DNA of 64,000 nucleotides from Gibbula magus (GCA_936450465.1 OW388291.1:34386656-34450655); one strand, 5' to 3'; positions 11,204 through 23,500 are shown, numbered from the stretch's first letter. Numbers and translations are program-made. The notes: a model not told the origin generated them from the sequence alone.

Positions 11204-12000
11204 GTCTAGATTGTGTTTATGCAGTCCTGATACAGTCTAGATAGTGTTTGTGCAGTCCTGATACAGTCTAGATTGTGTTTATGCAGTCCTGATAGAGTCT
11301 AGATAGTGTTTGTGCAGTCCTGATACAGTCTAGATTGTGTTTATGCAGTCCTGATACAGTCTAGATAGTGTTTGTGCAGTCCTGATACAGTCTAGATTGT
11401 GTTTGTGCAGTCCTGATACACTCTAGATAGTGTTTGTGCAGTCCTGATACAGTCTAGATTGTGTTTGTGCAGTCCTGATACAGTCTAGATAGTGTTTATG
11501 CAGTCCTGATACAGTCTAGATAGTGTTTGTGCAGTCGTGATACAGTCTAGATAGTGTTTGTGCAGTCCTGATACAGTCTAGATTGTGTTTGTGCAGTCCT
11601 GATACAGTCTAGATTGTGTTTATGCAGTCGTGATACAGTCTAGATAGTGTTTGTGCAGTCGTGATACAGTCTAGATAGTGTTTGTGCAGTCCTGATACAG
11701 TCTAGATTGTGTTTGTGCAGTCCTGATACAGTCTAGATAGTGTTTGTGCAGTCGTGATACAGTCTAGATTGTGTTTGTGCAGTCCTGATACAGTCTAGAT
11801 AGTGTTTGTGCAGTCCTGATACAGTCTAGATTGTGTTTGTGCAGTCCTGATACAGTCTAGATAGTGTTTGTGCAGTCCTGATACAGTCTAGATTGTGTTT
11901 GTGCAGTCCTGATACAGTCTAGATAGTGTTTGTGCAGTCCTGATACAGTCTAGATTGTGTTTGTGCAGTCCTGATACAGTTTAGATTGTGTTTGTGCAGA
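11204..12000. repeat. 31-bp minisatellite with 62-bp higher-order unit, about 26 monomers
   Basis: Monomer: gtctagat(t/a)gtgtttgt, then gcagtcctgataca. The base after gtctagat alternates T, A, T, A in successive monomers over most of the array (monomers 1-9 and 18-25), giving a 62-bp dimeric period. The alternation breaks in the middle, where a second variant (cagtcgtgat instead of cagtcctgat) is concentrated. The last monomer ends in cagacctcaaga. Confidence 0.95.
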
Positions 12001-13560
12001 CCTCAAGAGATCAATCGGGGAAATAACTGGCCTTGTTTGTTTGTTTAGCCACTGAGTAAATCTCTGTCTGTTCACTCAGCTGCGAGTTGCAGTTATTTAA
12101 TTTAGGAAGGAGTTACATCAACTGTGGAATTAATGGACTAAATGAGCTTTCTGGCGGATGAACCAGATGATTAATTTCCGTAAAAATTGCAGGGATAATG
12201 GACAGAATTTACAGGATGTAGTCAAAGGGAATTAAATAGACTGTTTATTCGTGTTTACTACATTGAGAAAGCTGCTACGTCAATAAATGTTGTAAGAATG
12301 ATTAAAATATTTCAAGGGAAAAATATATTTATTTCAGTATTATTTCATTCACTAACCCTTCCCCCCATTGGTCCGCATTTACCCTAATACAACCCGGGGG
12401 ATCCTGGGATGCTGAGGTCAATACAGCCCATTTCTAGAATTTAATGCCTACCAGATTTCCTTGAAGACAACCCGGGGTTTCGAATTATTAGATGCAGTAT
12501 TCTTTTAATTCAGCTCCTCAGAAATGTTTGGCACTAATGTGACAGCTAAAATTGTTTGGAGCGGCATTTACATAAGCTCTCAGCTTGTTTGCCAATTCAT
12601 TTCATTGATGAATAAAATATGTTTAAACCAAATTGTTTACATAATCTTTTTTATATCAGAGTTGCTATAATGAATGCTTCAATATGCTAAAATAAAACTT
12701 TCAAAATTTATCGTAAAATTTCCATAATTTCAAGAAACTATACAGCATAAACCACTGTTCAAAAATATCTTGCTAAATGAATATTCATAAACAGAATCGT
12801 TCCTAAAAACTCAAATCATGACACAAATACATCAAAATCTTCAGAAATCACAGAGAATCAATGCTAGACTCAATGTTTGACAAACATCACAAACACAAAT
12901 CCCCTTTGTTTAAGAGACAATAATAAATATTTATCAGATATTAAGAGGCACATTTATGGGGTGTAAAGATCAGCAGCCAAGAGTAAATGATCGTCCATTC
13001 ACAGTCTGTAACCCTCAAGTCAGGGTTACTGTGGTGTAATAGCCCTAATCAGCACCTCCACCAAGCGAACAGGACAAGGAGGAAATCAATAAAATCTTTG
13101 TTCATTTCCCTAATCATGGGTAGAGATCAAATATCACCTTGCCATCTGCTCCGACACAGGGTACAGTTACACAATCGCAACCTATAGTATAACGCTCCTA
13201 ATGCACACTATGTAATGGAAGAAGAAGAACCTTTGATTATGGAAACGACAGTGATGATCATGTAATATGTATTATTTCTTTCTTCTGGTTATATGTCTAC
13301 AGGTGACTATATATTCACCTGTGTAGTCTGTCAGAAATACAGTCTGCCGACAACCTATAATTGTTTTGCTGGATCTTGTTCAGGCACTGACATCATATTT
13401 CCTTTTGTGTTCTTTATTAAGTTATTGATCGTTTGTAGATTTTCAATCAATAATCGATTAAAAACATTCTCAACAGACATGATAAAATAAATTTATCCAA
13501 TACATAAGAATATTATTCTTGATATGGACATTTTACTTTTGCATATTTTATTTTCACCTG
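12001..13560. other. Non-repetitive stretch, possible conserved non-coding DNA
   Basis: No gene recognised. Segments 12070-12240 and 12360-12640 are free of repeats seen elsewhere and are rich in TAAT/ATTA words (gtggaattaatgga, gatgattaattt), with two acccgggg/acccgggg words about 75 bp apart (12391, 12471). Composition suggests regulatory DNA, but this is inference only. Confidence 0.2.
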
Positions 13561-13725
13561 CTTTATGTTAATCAAGTCATACCAAAGTTATAACAATGTT
13601 ATAACTCCCTATCTCCTTTATGTTAATCAAGTCATACCAAAGTTATAACAATGGTATAACTCCCTATCTCCTTTATGTTAATCAAGTCATACCAAAGTTA
13701 TAACAATGTTCTAACTCCCTATTTA
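13561..13725. repeat. 55-bp tandem triplicate
   Basis: Three units of exactly 55 bp start at 13561, 13616 and 13671 (ctttatgttaatcaagtcat, then accaaagttataacaatg), differing at about two positions each. Each unit includes the small palindrome gttataacaatgttataac. Confidence 0.9.
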
Positions 13726-14912
13726 TCTATTAAAAATAAGGATCAATTGATGACTTCAATAATCATTTATACATTACAAGGCAAATACAGAGAAACTAAT
13801 CAATGACTCCTTTTTGTGTATTTATTTCCAATTGCATCGACATAAATCCATGTAAAGCTACTCCACCTCAACCTTAGATCACAGTAACTGACAGTGTTGT
13901 TCATATCATAAATTCTTTCTCTTGCTGCATAATAACAACATTACTGTGTCCGTTACAAGGCTAATGTGTTTTATCTGAACTTGACCCTGTGTGTACAGAG
14001 AGAACTGGTACAGAGAAGGTAGAGAGCTTTACTGAGGTATAATGGCTCCAGTTGTTAGCTTTGGTTTGATTACGTACAATGATCTTATGTTAATAAAGCT
14101 TCAATGTTTATTTATGTATGTTGACAACTCATAACCATTGTTTTCTCTCCAGGTAAATTAATTTGATTATATCAACTTTCATAACCTGACATTTATAACT
14201 AGAGATATTTTTGTTCTATCTATAAATGTCAAATGAATAAAATTATTATCATTATTAGAATTAAATTCTATTACTTTTTATTTTTAAAGATTTTTAATTT
14301 AATCATCTTTTTAAAAAAAAAATTCCTCATCTTTATTTTGTTTCTGATAAAACAAGTATTTTTTTAAAAGCTAAAAAAAGTCTTTGTGTTACGGGTTACT
14401 ACCTAAAAGTAATATCTCTATAAAAAAATTTAACTTTTGAATTTAATCATTTGTTCATTTTCATTCTTATGTCATACCTCACAAAATATACTACATACAG
14501 GGTTCAAAGTGATCTTTTTCAAATGTTAGGCTAAGTATAATTTAAAACATTACCCACAGAATTATTTGGGTTGGTGTTATAGAATTTCACTAAAAAATTC
14601 ACTGTTACTTAAAGCCCTGGCAGTTTCAACTAAAGAAAGTCTTTCAAAAAACAAATAATTTTTTATGTTTATAAGTTTTATGAAATTCATTTGATTTGTT
14701 TGAAATGCTGCTTTTAATGGCTGAATATGATTCTGTGTATCGTGAAAATCATAATCATCATCACCAAAATATTTCGAGATTTTCGAGATGTGTGATAAGC
14801 TCAATGACTATCCAGTGAAGAAGAAAATGACTGTATTGAATGTGACATATTTATATAAATATAAGATTTAAAAGTTGTTTATAAAGAAAATGTAAAGTGC
14901 TGGATGTGAAGC

Positions 14913-15425
14913 GTGAAGCACGTACATACAATACCAACAAATATAGAATACTTGAATATTGGTGTCACATATCCAACTGCTGGGCAAGGTTCAGGGAAAG
15001 GAAACCGAGAGCCTAATCTGAAATCTGAACTCGCCTATCAGCTCAGCTCCCCGCTAAAGTCTGCCCTCTTTCTAACCCTGAGCGGAGAAAACAGTATTCA
15101 TTTCACAACATCCATGTTTTTCCAGAAGATAGACCTTTTTTTCTGCTCCTTTAAACCAGTTTTTGTTGTTATGACAACCAGAGAGGGTTTCGAGTTTCAG
15201 AACGTTGTTTTTGGAACTTGGTTCTTTGTTAAAACATCAGTTACATGTGCAGGTTTGTCTCCACCGAGACAATTTGGCCAGTCAGCTATTTATTTAAACC
15301 TCGAGACCCTGGAGCAAAATATTCAATTGATGACGAGTCCAGTCTTGATAATTGTAGTAAGTCTAGATTCATCAGATCTCAGAAATCAAGGCATATTTAG
15401 GGCTTCAGTTTATATAATTATTTGA
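14913..15425 (+). CDS. Unsupported 170-codon open frame
   Basis: The longest open frame in the window. The conceptual product has no motif I recognise. It begins polar, with a gly-rich GQGSGKGNR stretch near residue 25 (not a complete P-loop), and later has hydrophobic patches (KPVFVVM, SPVLIIVVSL). There is no evident ribosomal-context or splice support, and the C-terminus runs into ordinary AT-rich sequence. By length alone such a frame could occur by chance in 64 kb; I list it because local GC is raised at 14990-15080. The function is unknown and it may well not be a gene. Confidence 0.12.
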   Translation: MKHVHTIPTNIEYLNIGVTYPTAGQGSGKGNREPNLKSELAYQLSSPLKSALFLTLSGENSIHFTTSMFFQKIDLFFCSFKPVFVVMTTREGFEFQNVVFGTWFFVKTSVTCAGLSPPRQFGQSAIYLNLETLEQNIQLMTSPVLIIVVSLDSSDLRNQGIFRASVYIII

Positions 15426-15480
15426 ACTGTTTGTAAAATATTGTTGTTCATCTGAGGCTCCTGTTAATTCAACATGTTTT

Positions 15481-15785
15481 CACTTGATTACACTGTCTTG
15501 TCACTTTAACAGATTCCTAATTGAATCTTATTTAATTACTTTGAAATTGATATGTATTTTTGTAGGCAATCTACAAAACCCAAGATTAAAGAATATATCA
15601 TGTAAGCCATAAGCATCTGGGAGCTTTGGGCAAGTTTCACTTGATTACGTTGTCAGATTCTTATTTGAATCTTACTTACCCAGGTAATTACTTGAGATTT
15701 ATATGTATTTTGAAGTCAACCTGCAGAACCTGACAGTAAAGAATATACAATGTAAGCCATATCCACCTAAGTGCTAAGCAAGTTT
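15481..15785. repeat. Tandem duplication, unit about 150 bp
   Basis: Unit 1 (15481-15637) and unit 2 (15638-15785) both start cacttgattac and end gcaagttt, sharing attacttgagattt-like and aaagaatatatcatgtaagc segments. Divergence is roughly 20-25% with several indels. Confidence 0.75.
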
Positions 15786-16263
15786 CACTTCTGAAGCTGT
15801 CAAAGTTTTGTACAAATCTTTTATATTTTTTTAAGTTGGTTCCATTGTACAAATTGTGTGTACAAAGTCATGATGTAAGCATATTATATGCAAACAATGA
15901 ACAAGTATATTTAGATTAGGTTAGATATGTGTATAAATGATTTTCCTGACTGTTGAAGGTGTTGGATTTTCCGTCTAAAATTCACTAGACAATCTCCATT
16001 TTTATGACTATGCAGGTAAACCGCCCTCTTTGACAGAAATATTAAATTTCCTGAATGGTACCTAAAGTTACTATAAAAATAGTATGGTTAATTTTATAAT
16101 TTCCCATGTCTATTATGCCCTTATGTGTCCGTTTTTAAGTATTTCTCTACATTTTATCCTATGTACATTATCCAAGTCCAAAATGATTTTTTTGTCACAA
16201 TTTTCTCATAAATTTGGATTACACTGTCCTTGATACCTAAGATCCTTAACTAAGATGTAGTAT
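15786..16263. other. Non-genic stretch
   Basis: AT-rich, with no repeat or coding signal recognised. Confidence 0.3.
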
Positions 16264-16318
16264 GAACAGGAAGATTTTCTGGATAACAATTTCTTTTATC
16301 CAGAAAATCTTCCTGTTC
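16264..16318. repeat. Perfect 23-bp inverted repeat (hairpin, 9-nt loop)
   Basis: Left arm 16264-16286 begins gaacaggaagattttctgga; right arm 16296-16318 is its exact reverse complement; the loop is caatttctt. A further atg/cat pair extends the stem beyond a 2-nt bulge. Perfect pairing over 23 bp suggests either a very recent foldback event or selection for a structured RNA. It is shorter than a typical pre-miRNA. Confidence 0.9.
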
Positions 16319-17157
16319 TCATGTATGCCTTTTCTCAATGCCCTTCAAAACCTAAAATATAGTCAATGAAATATTTTTGAAATTACCTATTTTTTTTCTT
16401 GGTCTTGCTATTTCATGTGTATTCAGTGTGTCTAGACTTGCTGAACGAGAAACTAGACTGTATTAAGGCCCTTATTTCACACACGTTCATGGAGCAGGAT
16501 TACAGAGATCCTAGTAGCACTGTGATGGACCAGCTGTTAATCTGTCTCTCACTTGATTGGTTACATAGTCAGACCTAAACCACCTATAATTACTCGGCCC
16601 TGCATCTGAGTTCACAAACAGGTGCCCTTTATCAAATTTGCAAATGTTGATAAACATACCAGCCTGGCACTCATGGCACAAACTAGTATCAAATTTAACA
16701 TGTTCACTTTTATGCATGTGCAGCAGTTACTTAAGTAACTAAGACATGGAAAACCATTACATTTCTTAAGATTATTCCTCAGTTGAATGACTATAAGTAA
16801 ACATTTCATACTTCAAAACAATGATCACAAAAATCACTGATAAAAAGCAAAGCAAGTAAATAAATTATGCTAGCATAATAAAGTATCATAAACAAGTTCA
16901 GTTTGTCAACAAATCTGGCGTCAACAATAAACACAGGAAGCAGGTGGAGGTGATTGAATGTATTTCCAATAGTTATAAAGCACGTACCTTCTCTGTAAAG
17001 CTGTTGTCAGCAGTCTGAAACAAAAAGGGAGAGTTCAGTCATAACATTAATAACATTATAATAAAAACATAAATACAATGAGTCATAACCATTCAGAACA
17101 ATATATATTGTAACAGCTTCCTAAGGTTTGGCCTGTATAGAAATATATATACCATAA
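16319..17157. other. Non-genic stretch
   Basis: No supported feature. The word ccgtacctt/gtaccttctctgtaaagc near 16980 resembles splice-type context but no coding frame accompanies it. Confidence 0.25.
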
Positions 17158-17159
17158 TA

Positions 17160-17329
17160 CAGTGAGACCTCGTTTAATGGGATCCTGTATATCTGGAAAC
17201 CCATCCATCCACATGGTAGTATTTTAAATCTCCACTATACATTTCTATGAAAATTGCGAAACTGCATGCCTTCCTATCCAGACGATTTTCAACTGTAACC
17301 AAATTGTTCGGATAAACGAGATCCGACTG
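17160..17329. mobile_element. Pogo/Tigger-like MITE, 170 bp
   Basis: Ends read CAGTGAGACCTCGTTTAAT at the left and, reverse-complemented, CAGTCGGATCTCGTTTATCC at the right, flanked by TA at 17158-17159 and 17330-17331. The CAGTNGNACCTCG terminus and the inner ggataaacgag word are typical of pogo-type elements and their non-autonomous derivatives (established knowledge). The interior has no meaningful frame. Confidence 0.75.
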
Positions 17330-17994
17330 TACACTATAACATAAGGCATGCAAAGCAAAGCAAAGAATTGCAAGAGTTTGATAAATATTCCAGGTGCAGC
17401 CAGCAAGTATCAATTTTTCAATATCTACATACAAAGTGATTTCTATGTAAGTAAAGTAAATCTAAACTACCTTGTTAAGGCAGTTTTCTCTTCACCAATA
17501 TGGTAGACGGTAGATGTTATCAAGCAGAGAGAAGGAACATATGAGACATCTATCTCTAACAGTACACTCAAAAGTAAATTCAAGGACATCGGAACTGATA
17601 ACATTATAAGCATATGACCCAGTGTAGAATGCTGGATCCATTGGTTCACATTTCCATGTAGACTGGTAATTAGTCTCCAATATAAACATTCATTTTCAGC
17701 GTCTTGTCAATCAAATATTGAAATGGAGCCTCACGGAAATGTCATTTTGACCTTCAAGATGTAGTAGCGCTTCTCAGGAGAAATTCATGTTTTTGATTTG
17801 ATCGAAAGTGAGACAAAATACTGAATACAATATTGAGAAAGGCTGGTTTCTATTCAATGTCATGTGCTCTTTATACTAAGTGGAGGAAATCTTGAACTTC
17901 CGCTGCACTTCACAACTTCAGTGTGTCAAATCAAGGCACCTATTTAACACAGCGAGTCCCAACACTCCCTATCCTAATCCAGGGAGATGTAAAA

Positions 17995-18208
17995 GGGGAG
18001 GTGATTTGTGGGTTAACACCGCTTTCAAGAGTATTTCACTTATGTCACGGCTGTAAGTATTATTGCAGGGCGAAGTCCCAAACACCAATGTGGATATGCA
18101 TTGCGGTGAAACCTGTGAGCACTGGCTGTAACTAGTGAACCATGGGTGGTACTGCACTGAAATTCAGTGTAGCAGTGTAACCACTGCGCTATCCCACTCC
18201 CTCCAATA
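17995..18208 (-). mobile_element. Main SINE family copy with internal deletion
   Basis: The 3' body is good (ttaacaccgctttcaagagt; gtggatatgcattgcggtga; ccatgggtggtactgcactg). After tcagtgtagca the sequence jumps straight to gtgtaaccactgcgctatcc, which is the A-box end of the tRNA head, so about 110 bp including the B box is missing. Confidence 0.8.
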
Positions 18209-18209
18209 G

Positions 18210-20225
18210 AGGGTCGGACTATCAGAAGAACTTGTACTTTAGTTCAACAACTTTTATCTGGAACCTTTACAAACTGTAAGATCTATCATGATTTCTATTT
18301 CAAAAACCATAATATCTTAAATGGAACATACATGCTTGAGATATTAGGCACTTTTATATAATGTCACAAGGGAAAATTATAAATATTACCACGAATATCT
18401 GTAAATTGCAACAATAAATTCAAGATATTAGCCTATACGGTTAAACCCCTCAATATCTGGGATAAGAAAGTAGTTACAATTTTTAAATCCCTGTAAGAAA
18501 GACCTAAAGGTTTGTCATTAATAAAACCAACAAATTGCATTAGAAAAAACATTAGCATTCAAAACAAAAACCACCGTTACTCTATTATAACAAAATATTA
18601 GACCATTCATGTACAACATAACACTTCAAAGCCGCAACGACCCCGCCCAAATATTATTCAATATAAAATCAAAGACATAAAAAACATTCAATAATAAAAA
18701 CGCCATTACAATTCTGTTAAAGAAACATGGCATAAAGGTTTAATGAAACAGCAAAGTACCAGATTCCCCCTAATTGTCAAGTTCTATGGATGTCAAGTTC
18801 TATGGACGGCATGTTGTACAAGACAAGTGATAATGCATTGGTCCTCCGAGTCCTCCCGGCCATAATGTGCAACAGACCAGGTAATATGGTGGGGAGACAG
18901 ACCAATAACGCCTAGTTGATTCTATAGAATATCAGACAGGCGCCAAGGCCGGAAAAACAAGGAACTTCACCAACTGAACCAATTATGTCATGAATAGATG
19001 ATGAGGTACTTGCTTCTACTCTTTATATTTGGATCTGTTATGTGTAATAGTTTTAATATTGTTTGATTGACTTTGATACAATAAATTGTTGAATGTTTTT
19101 ATTTAAAATGAGGAATAGTCATTCAATTTTTGATTTGTCCTTATTATAATTTGGATTCATCAGATATGTTTACTATTTTGATTTTCTTAGGAAACATTTT
19201 GGATTTGTTACAATATGCATTTATCCTTAAATTGAAACCCCTGTTCTTTAAAATGCTTTTGCGAGATTGAAGAGCTCTCCTCGAACATCCATAATTCATG
19301 ATATTTACCAACTGAAGATAATCAACAGCATATTATAAAGGCACTTTAAATATTAACACTATTTTTCACCTTGGATTGGTGGCGAGAACAAAGGAAGACA
19401 CGTGCTCAGAAGGAACCTTGCTTTAAGGAACAATGGGTTGAATTGGCATTGTGAAGCCGCCCTACATCCATTAACTACTTGACTACCTGGGCACAATGTT
19501 ATTGATTGTGTCGTAAATCAGCGAGGCTGGGCTCATTGATAACTACTCGACGTATTTACCTTCACTTTGGTTTCATCAGGTCTTCATGTTTTACTACAGA
19601 TCATAATTAATGATGTCAATTTTGCAACACATTTCTTTCTTTAACCTGGGAATGGATTGACAAGTTTTATTTTTTAATTTGATGAATTGATACTATGCTT
19701 CAAACTGAAGACAAAGAGACTGCAAGGTGTACCTTGAGAAGAGGATGTTAAATGCAGAAATGTGTAATTAAAAATACAGATTGCTCAATCTGCCTTCACT
19801 TCTTTCACTAGTCTGTCATCCAGACCCTAAAGCAAAAAATAAACGGAGCCTAAAAAATCAATGGAGGCAACTAGAGCCTCAGCTTTAGGCCTGAAATTAA
19901 GTATTGTTCAGGTCTTTATTTTATTCATATCAAATATTATAACTAATTTTTTCAGGGACTATATGTTAGTTTTTTCTTCCACCAACAGATCTTGACATGT
20001 GTTGTTTTAAGCTGTAGGCAGAATGAGAGGATACCTAATCATGTAGGTGTACTCTGTATTGTTGCAGAGATGTTGTTTGGTGATGTAATCCTTTTGCCTA
20101 CCTGAAGGGATATTCAGAGCGTCATTAATCAATGTCCCTGGCTCTTGAGAACCTGTTAAGTGTTGTGAGTAGCTAAACTACAGGATATATAATAACTTAT
20201 TTACTATTTACCTGCCAGTCTGGTG
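18210..20225. other. Non-genic stretch with a few mildly GC-rich patches
   Basis: No gene recognised. Two 18-bp copies of tgtcaagttctatgga(t/c) lie at about 18776-18808. Segments 18840-18960, 19380-19570 and 20040-20160 are more GC-rich and repeat-free, which could mark regulatory or conserved non-coding DNA. No open frame with splice sites is seen. Confidence 0.25.
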
Positions 20226-20342
20226 GTCGTTGCATAAAACAACCTTAACACTAAGGTTAACTTTAGTGCCATCTTTTAACATTACACTAAGCTACCTCAG
20301 TGATTTAAGAGTACCATTGTGTTTTGTGCAATGGGGCCCTGA
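20226..20342. mobile_element. Palindromic ctaaggttaacc MITE, most complete copy
   Basis: Left end gttgcataaaacaaccttaa and right end, reverse-complemented, attgcacaaaacacaatggt are imperfect inverted repeats. Inside, cactaaggttaactttagtg and ttacactaagctacctcagt are related, weakly palindromic blocks. Relatives occur at 7858 and 60130. Such gttgca(t/c)aaaac-bounded foldbacks are frequent in marine invertebrate genomes (general knowledge). Confidence 0.55.
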
Positions 20343-20936
20343 AAGCATGTCTGCATTTTCAAATTATGTCCTTTGTTAGCGAGTTGATTTCTGTACATTA
20401 GCACCTAAGAGTTTTTTGGATAGCAAGGGTCTGAATCTGAAGAAGGGGCTAGTAATTATAATACCTAGAATAACACTGATATGAATTCTGGTCTCAGACA
20501 GCCATTAGATTTACCACAAAGCATAAATTATAAAGTCTAAAATTTAATCTCAACATACAGAAAACCAGGACCAAGGATCTCCATTCTATTTGAAATAGGT
20601 GAGCTCCAATGATGGTTGTTCTACTGGTAATTCTGTGTCCATGCTAGCAAGAGAGACATCATGCCTATTTTTTGTTGGCACAGACAAAGATTGGACGCCA
20701 CACGACCAGCATAAGCTTATTTCCCAATATTACCATGAACACAAATGTGAGAGTGCCATGAATAAAGAAGAAAGAAAGCCAGCACAAAGCATTATATCTG
20801 ATTGTATCATAATTGAATATGGATGGCGACATGTTTTGGTAACATATGCATTTCTTAAGAAAGGTCCCAAAACATGTCACAAGACATATCATCAATAATA
20901 TAGATGAGGTTTTCTTTCCTTTCGTTAAACAAATTA

Positions 20937-21050
20937 GAGGTGAGGTGAGGTGAGGTGAGGTGAGGTGAGGTGAGGTGAGTTGAGGTGAGGTGTGGTTTAA
21001 GGCCGCTTTCAAGAGTATTTCACTTAAACCACTGCGCTATCCCGCCCCCA
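20937..21050 (-). mobile_element. Main SINE family copy, large internal deletion
   Basis: A tail of about 12 (gaggt) units (20937-20993) is followed by gtttaaggccgctttcaaga and gtatttcactt, then directly by aaaccactgcgctatcccgc, the A-box end of the tRNA head. About 200 bp of the centre is missing. Its right-hand junction falls at nearly the same head position as in the copy at 17995. Confidence 0.8.
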
Positions 21051-21325
21051 ACCAAATTAGAATGTGTCTTTAAACGACCAACATGTAATGTTATTGGTTT
21101 CTTATGTTCTTTCTCGTTAAATACCAAAGCACAATATTGTTTAATACAAGAGTCCCGGACAAATAGATGGACAGGGCGACGACTATATCCCACGGTATTA
21201 CATACCAGTGGGATAAAAAATAATAAATGGGATGTCACTTAGTATTTTCTACATTTCCAAGAGTTGTCGGTCAATTAAACATTACAGTGAGTGATAAACT
21301 TTATAAGCACTTTTATAACTAACTA

Positions 21326-21538
21326 CAACTTCCCAATGCAAGGCATAACTCTTGCCAGTCTCCATTACTAGATGATTTAGGCCTTGCAGTATTTCCTCAA
21401 GAAATCGGTGCTTAGAAATCCAGGCCCACTATGCATTTCTGGTGCAGCGATTCACTATCTAGGCACAACAAAGCGAGGGAAAGCTTAAATCAGCCAGTAA
21501 TGGGACTGGCAAGAGCTATGCCTTGCATTTGGAAGTTG
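21326..21538. mobile_element. Foldback MITE, 213 bp, with perfect 9-bp target duplication
   Basis: Terminal arms: caacttcccaatgcaaggca at the left and, reverse-complemented, caacttccaaatgcaaggca at the right, continuing as taactcttgccagtctccat and tagctcttgccagtcccatt, for roughly 60 bp of imperfect inverted repeat. Flanks are the exact 9-mer aactaacta at 21317-21325 and 21539-21547. A 9-bp duplication is what Mutator-like elements make, so this may be a MULE-derived MITE; that assignment is inference. A diverged relative lies at 34104-34322. Confidence 0.8.
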
Positions 21539-21547
21539 AACTAACTA

Positions 21548-23476
21548 TAGCATCATTGAAAGCAGTGTTTAAAATAAGTCTAACTCAAGTTAATTTTATA
21601 CCGGTAGCCCCTGTACCGCTCCCCATATCAAAATCTAGCATTAGTACCAGCCTGCAGTATTGCATGATAATAACCACTAGTAGCCTATGTTTAATGACAA
21701 AATTACCATTATTTGTATAATGCAACTGAGGCGACGCAGGCCGGGATATAACATTTATGTTACAGCCTAATCATGGGATATTGAATATTTCATTATGTGA
21801 GTCATAACCGCTATGGGATTGATACATTGTTATACAATACACACTGACCATGATGACATTGTATCATATTACACCCCGCCGACTGACAACAATAGCTAGG
21901 CATGTCAGGTCATTAATACTACATATGCCCGAGGAAATATTTCCGTTTGAGAAAACAAATTGTTCATTATCTAAAATCATATCAAGACCTTAGCTTGATT
22001 TTTTAGTGACTTAATTATTATAATTTAAGAATAATTTGGAATGAACTCTATCATCTTCAACATTCAAATTTATATTCACATTGATGACAAAGGAGACGTT
22101 TGCGTCAATACCAGCACCCATACTTGCGAGTGAATTGTTTGAAATAATTTTTATTACATCAAACATATTTCAAAGGTAATTTTCCTGTACCTTTTACTCA
22201 AATTTAATCTACTTATTAAATTACAGCAAAGGTATTGTTGGTGACTGAATTATTGGAATTGTAACTGATGATTATCTTCAAAGCATTTTATTTTTAACAT
22301 TTTGGATGATGAAGAATCGGAAATGATATTTTTCGTTATCATTACTAAAATGCATATGTTTTTCTTCCACTACAAACATATTTTTATATGTTTACAGCAA
22401 TTGCTGACCAAAAAGATCAGCTAAATTTAACATAATTTTCAATGTAATTATACAAAGCTGTTCCCAAGTTTACAAACTGATACCGAATTTTAACAAAGCT
22501 ATAATTGCAGGCTATAAATTGTGCATTAATAATTTGATAGTAGCATTGAATTTACATCAGAGTAATGATATGGGTAATTCATCAAAATTACCCTTCACCC
22601 AACAGTAACCACATTATCTACAAAGAGATAATTACCCATAATTGTCACTATTTTACTGCACTCAGAGCCATGAAATTAGAGACATTTATTGCTGAATAAC
22701 TTGAGAAGGAGCCTAGCTCTTAAAAAGTGTTAAATGAGGGGAAAATTATAATAAAACCCGACATGAAATTCAGATATTGTATTTTTCTGCTGTAGTTAAT
22801 TGAATTTTGGTGTTAGCATCTCACATCTCGTGTCCTTCATGAAAAACGTTAAATATCTTAATATAAAACCTCAATCAAGTCAAGATACATTCTGCAAGTT
22901 TAAAGTCCTCCCATCATTGTAAATGGATTCTAAAATTACCTTCATCTTCATATTTTCTCAACACACTTTCAAAATGACCAATTTTGAGATCAATTATTTG
23001 GATTAGGTTCAATGTTTGTCTAGGATGTCTGATACTGAAATACTTGTTCCCCGACATATCACATCCTTACAAGTCATTCTTTCCTGCAGACATGATGAAG
23101 CTTTAGTATACAATGTTTTCATTAAATAAAATTGAAATTTTATTCCAACATCATGACATTTAAATATCTGAAAGCTAATGTCAAAAGGTACAAAAATATG
23201 AAACCGTATCAGCACTTACAATACATAACCGATTACACATAAGTAAAAGCATAGCATGATTTTACTAAATACCTGCAGATTTAACAGGCGGTGAACCATT
23301 CATGAGGGGCTTAACTACAGGAATCTCAACTCATTTACAAAGAGGATAATCAAGTTTTGGCTAAAGGACAGGCTTTGAAACTAGTCTTGGCTAAAGGAAA
23401 TGACAGGGTTTGAAATAAGCACTACTCAGGTAGCTTGTGAAAAGATGAGTTATAGTAAATGTCACTACGGTAAGGT
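21548..23476. other. Non-genic stretch
   Basis: AT-rich with no supported gene. A small imperfect hairpin, gggtaattcatcaaaattac followed by cc, sits at 22572-22593. No dispersed repeat shared with the rest of the window is seen. Confidence 0.3.
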
Positions 23477-23500
23477 CGAGTGAGTGAGTTATTGTTTAAC
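23477..23500 (-). mobile_element. Tail fragment of the (ctca)n-tailed SINE
   Basis: The string gagtgagtgagttattgttt and aac is identical to the start of the element at 23928-23988 and ends abruptly. It is a very short, 5'-truncated insertion or relic. Confidence 0.5.

Noticed and set aside
11204..12000. CRISPR array or tRNA array
   Set aside because: Contiguous 31-bp monomers with no spacers and no tRNA fold.
13561..13725. Cis-regulatory array
   Set aside because: Three 55-bp units are better explained as a recent tandem duplication; no known binding motif is evident.
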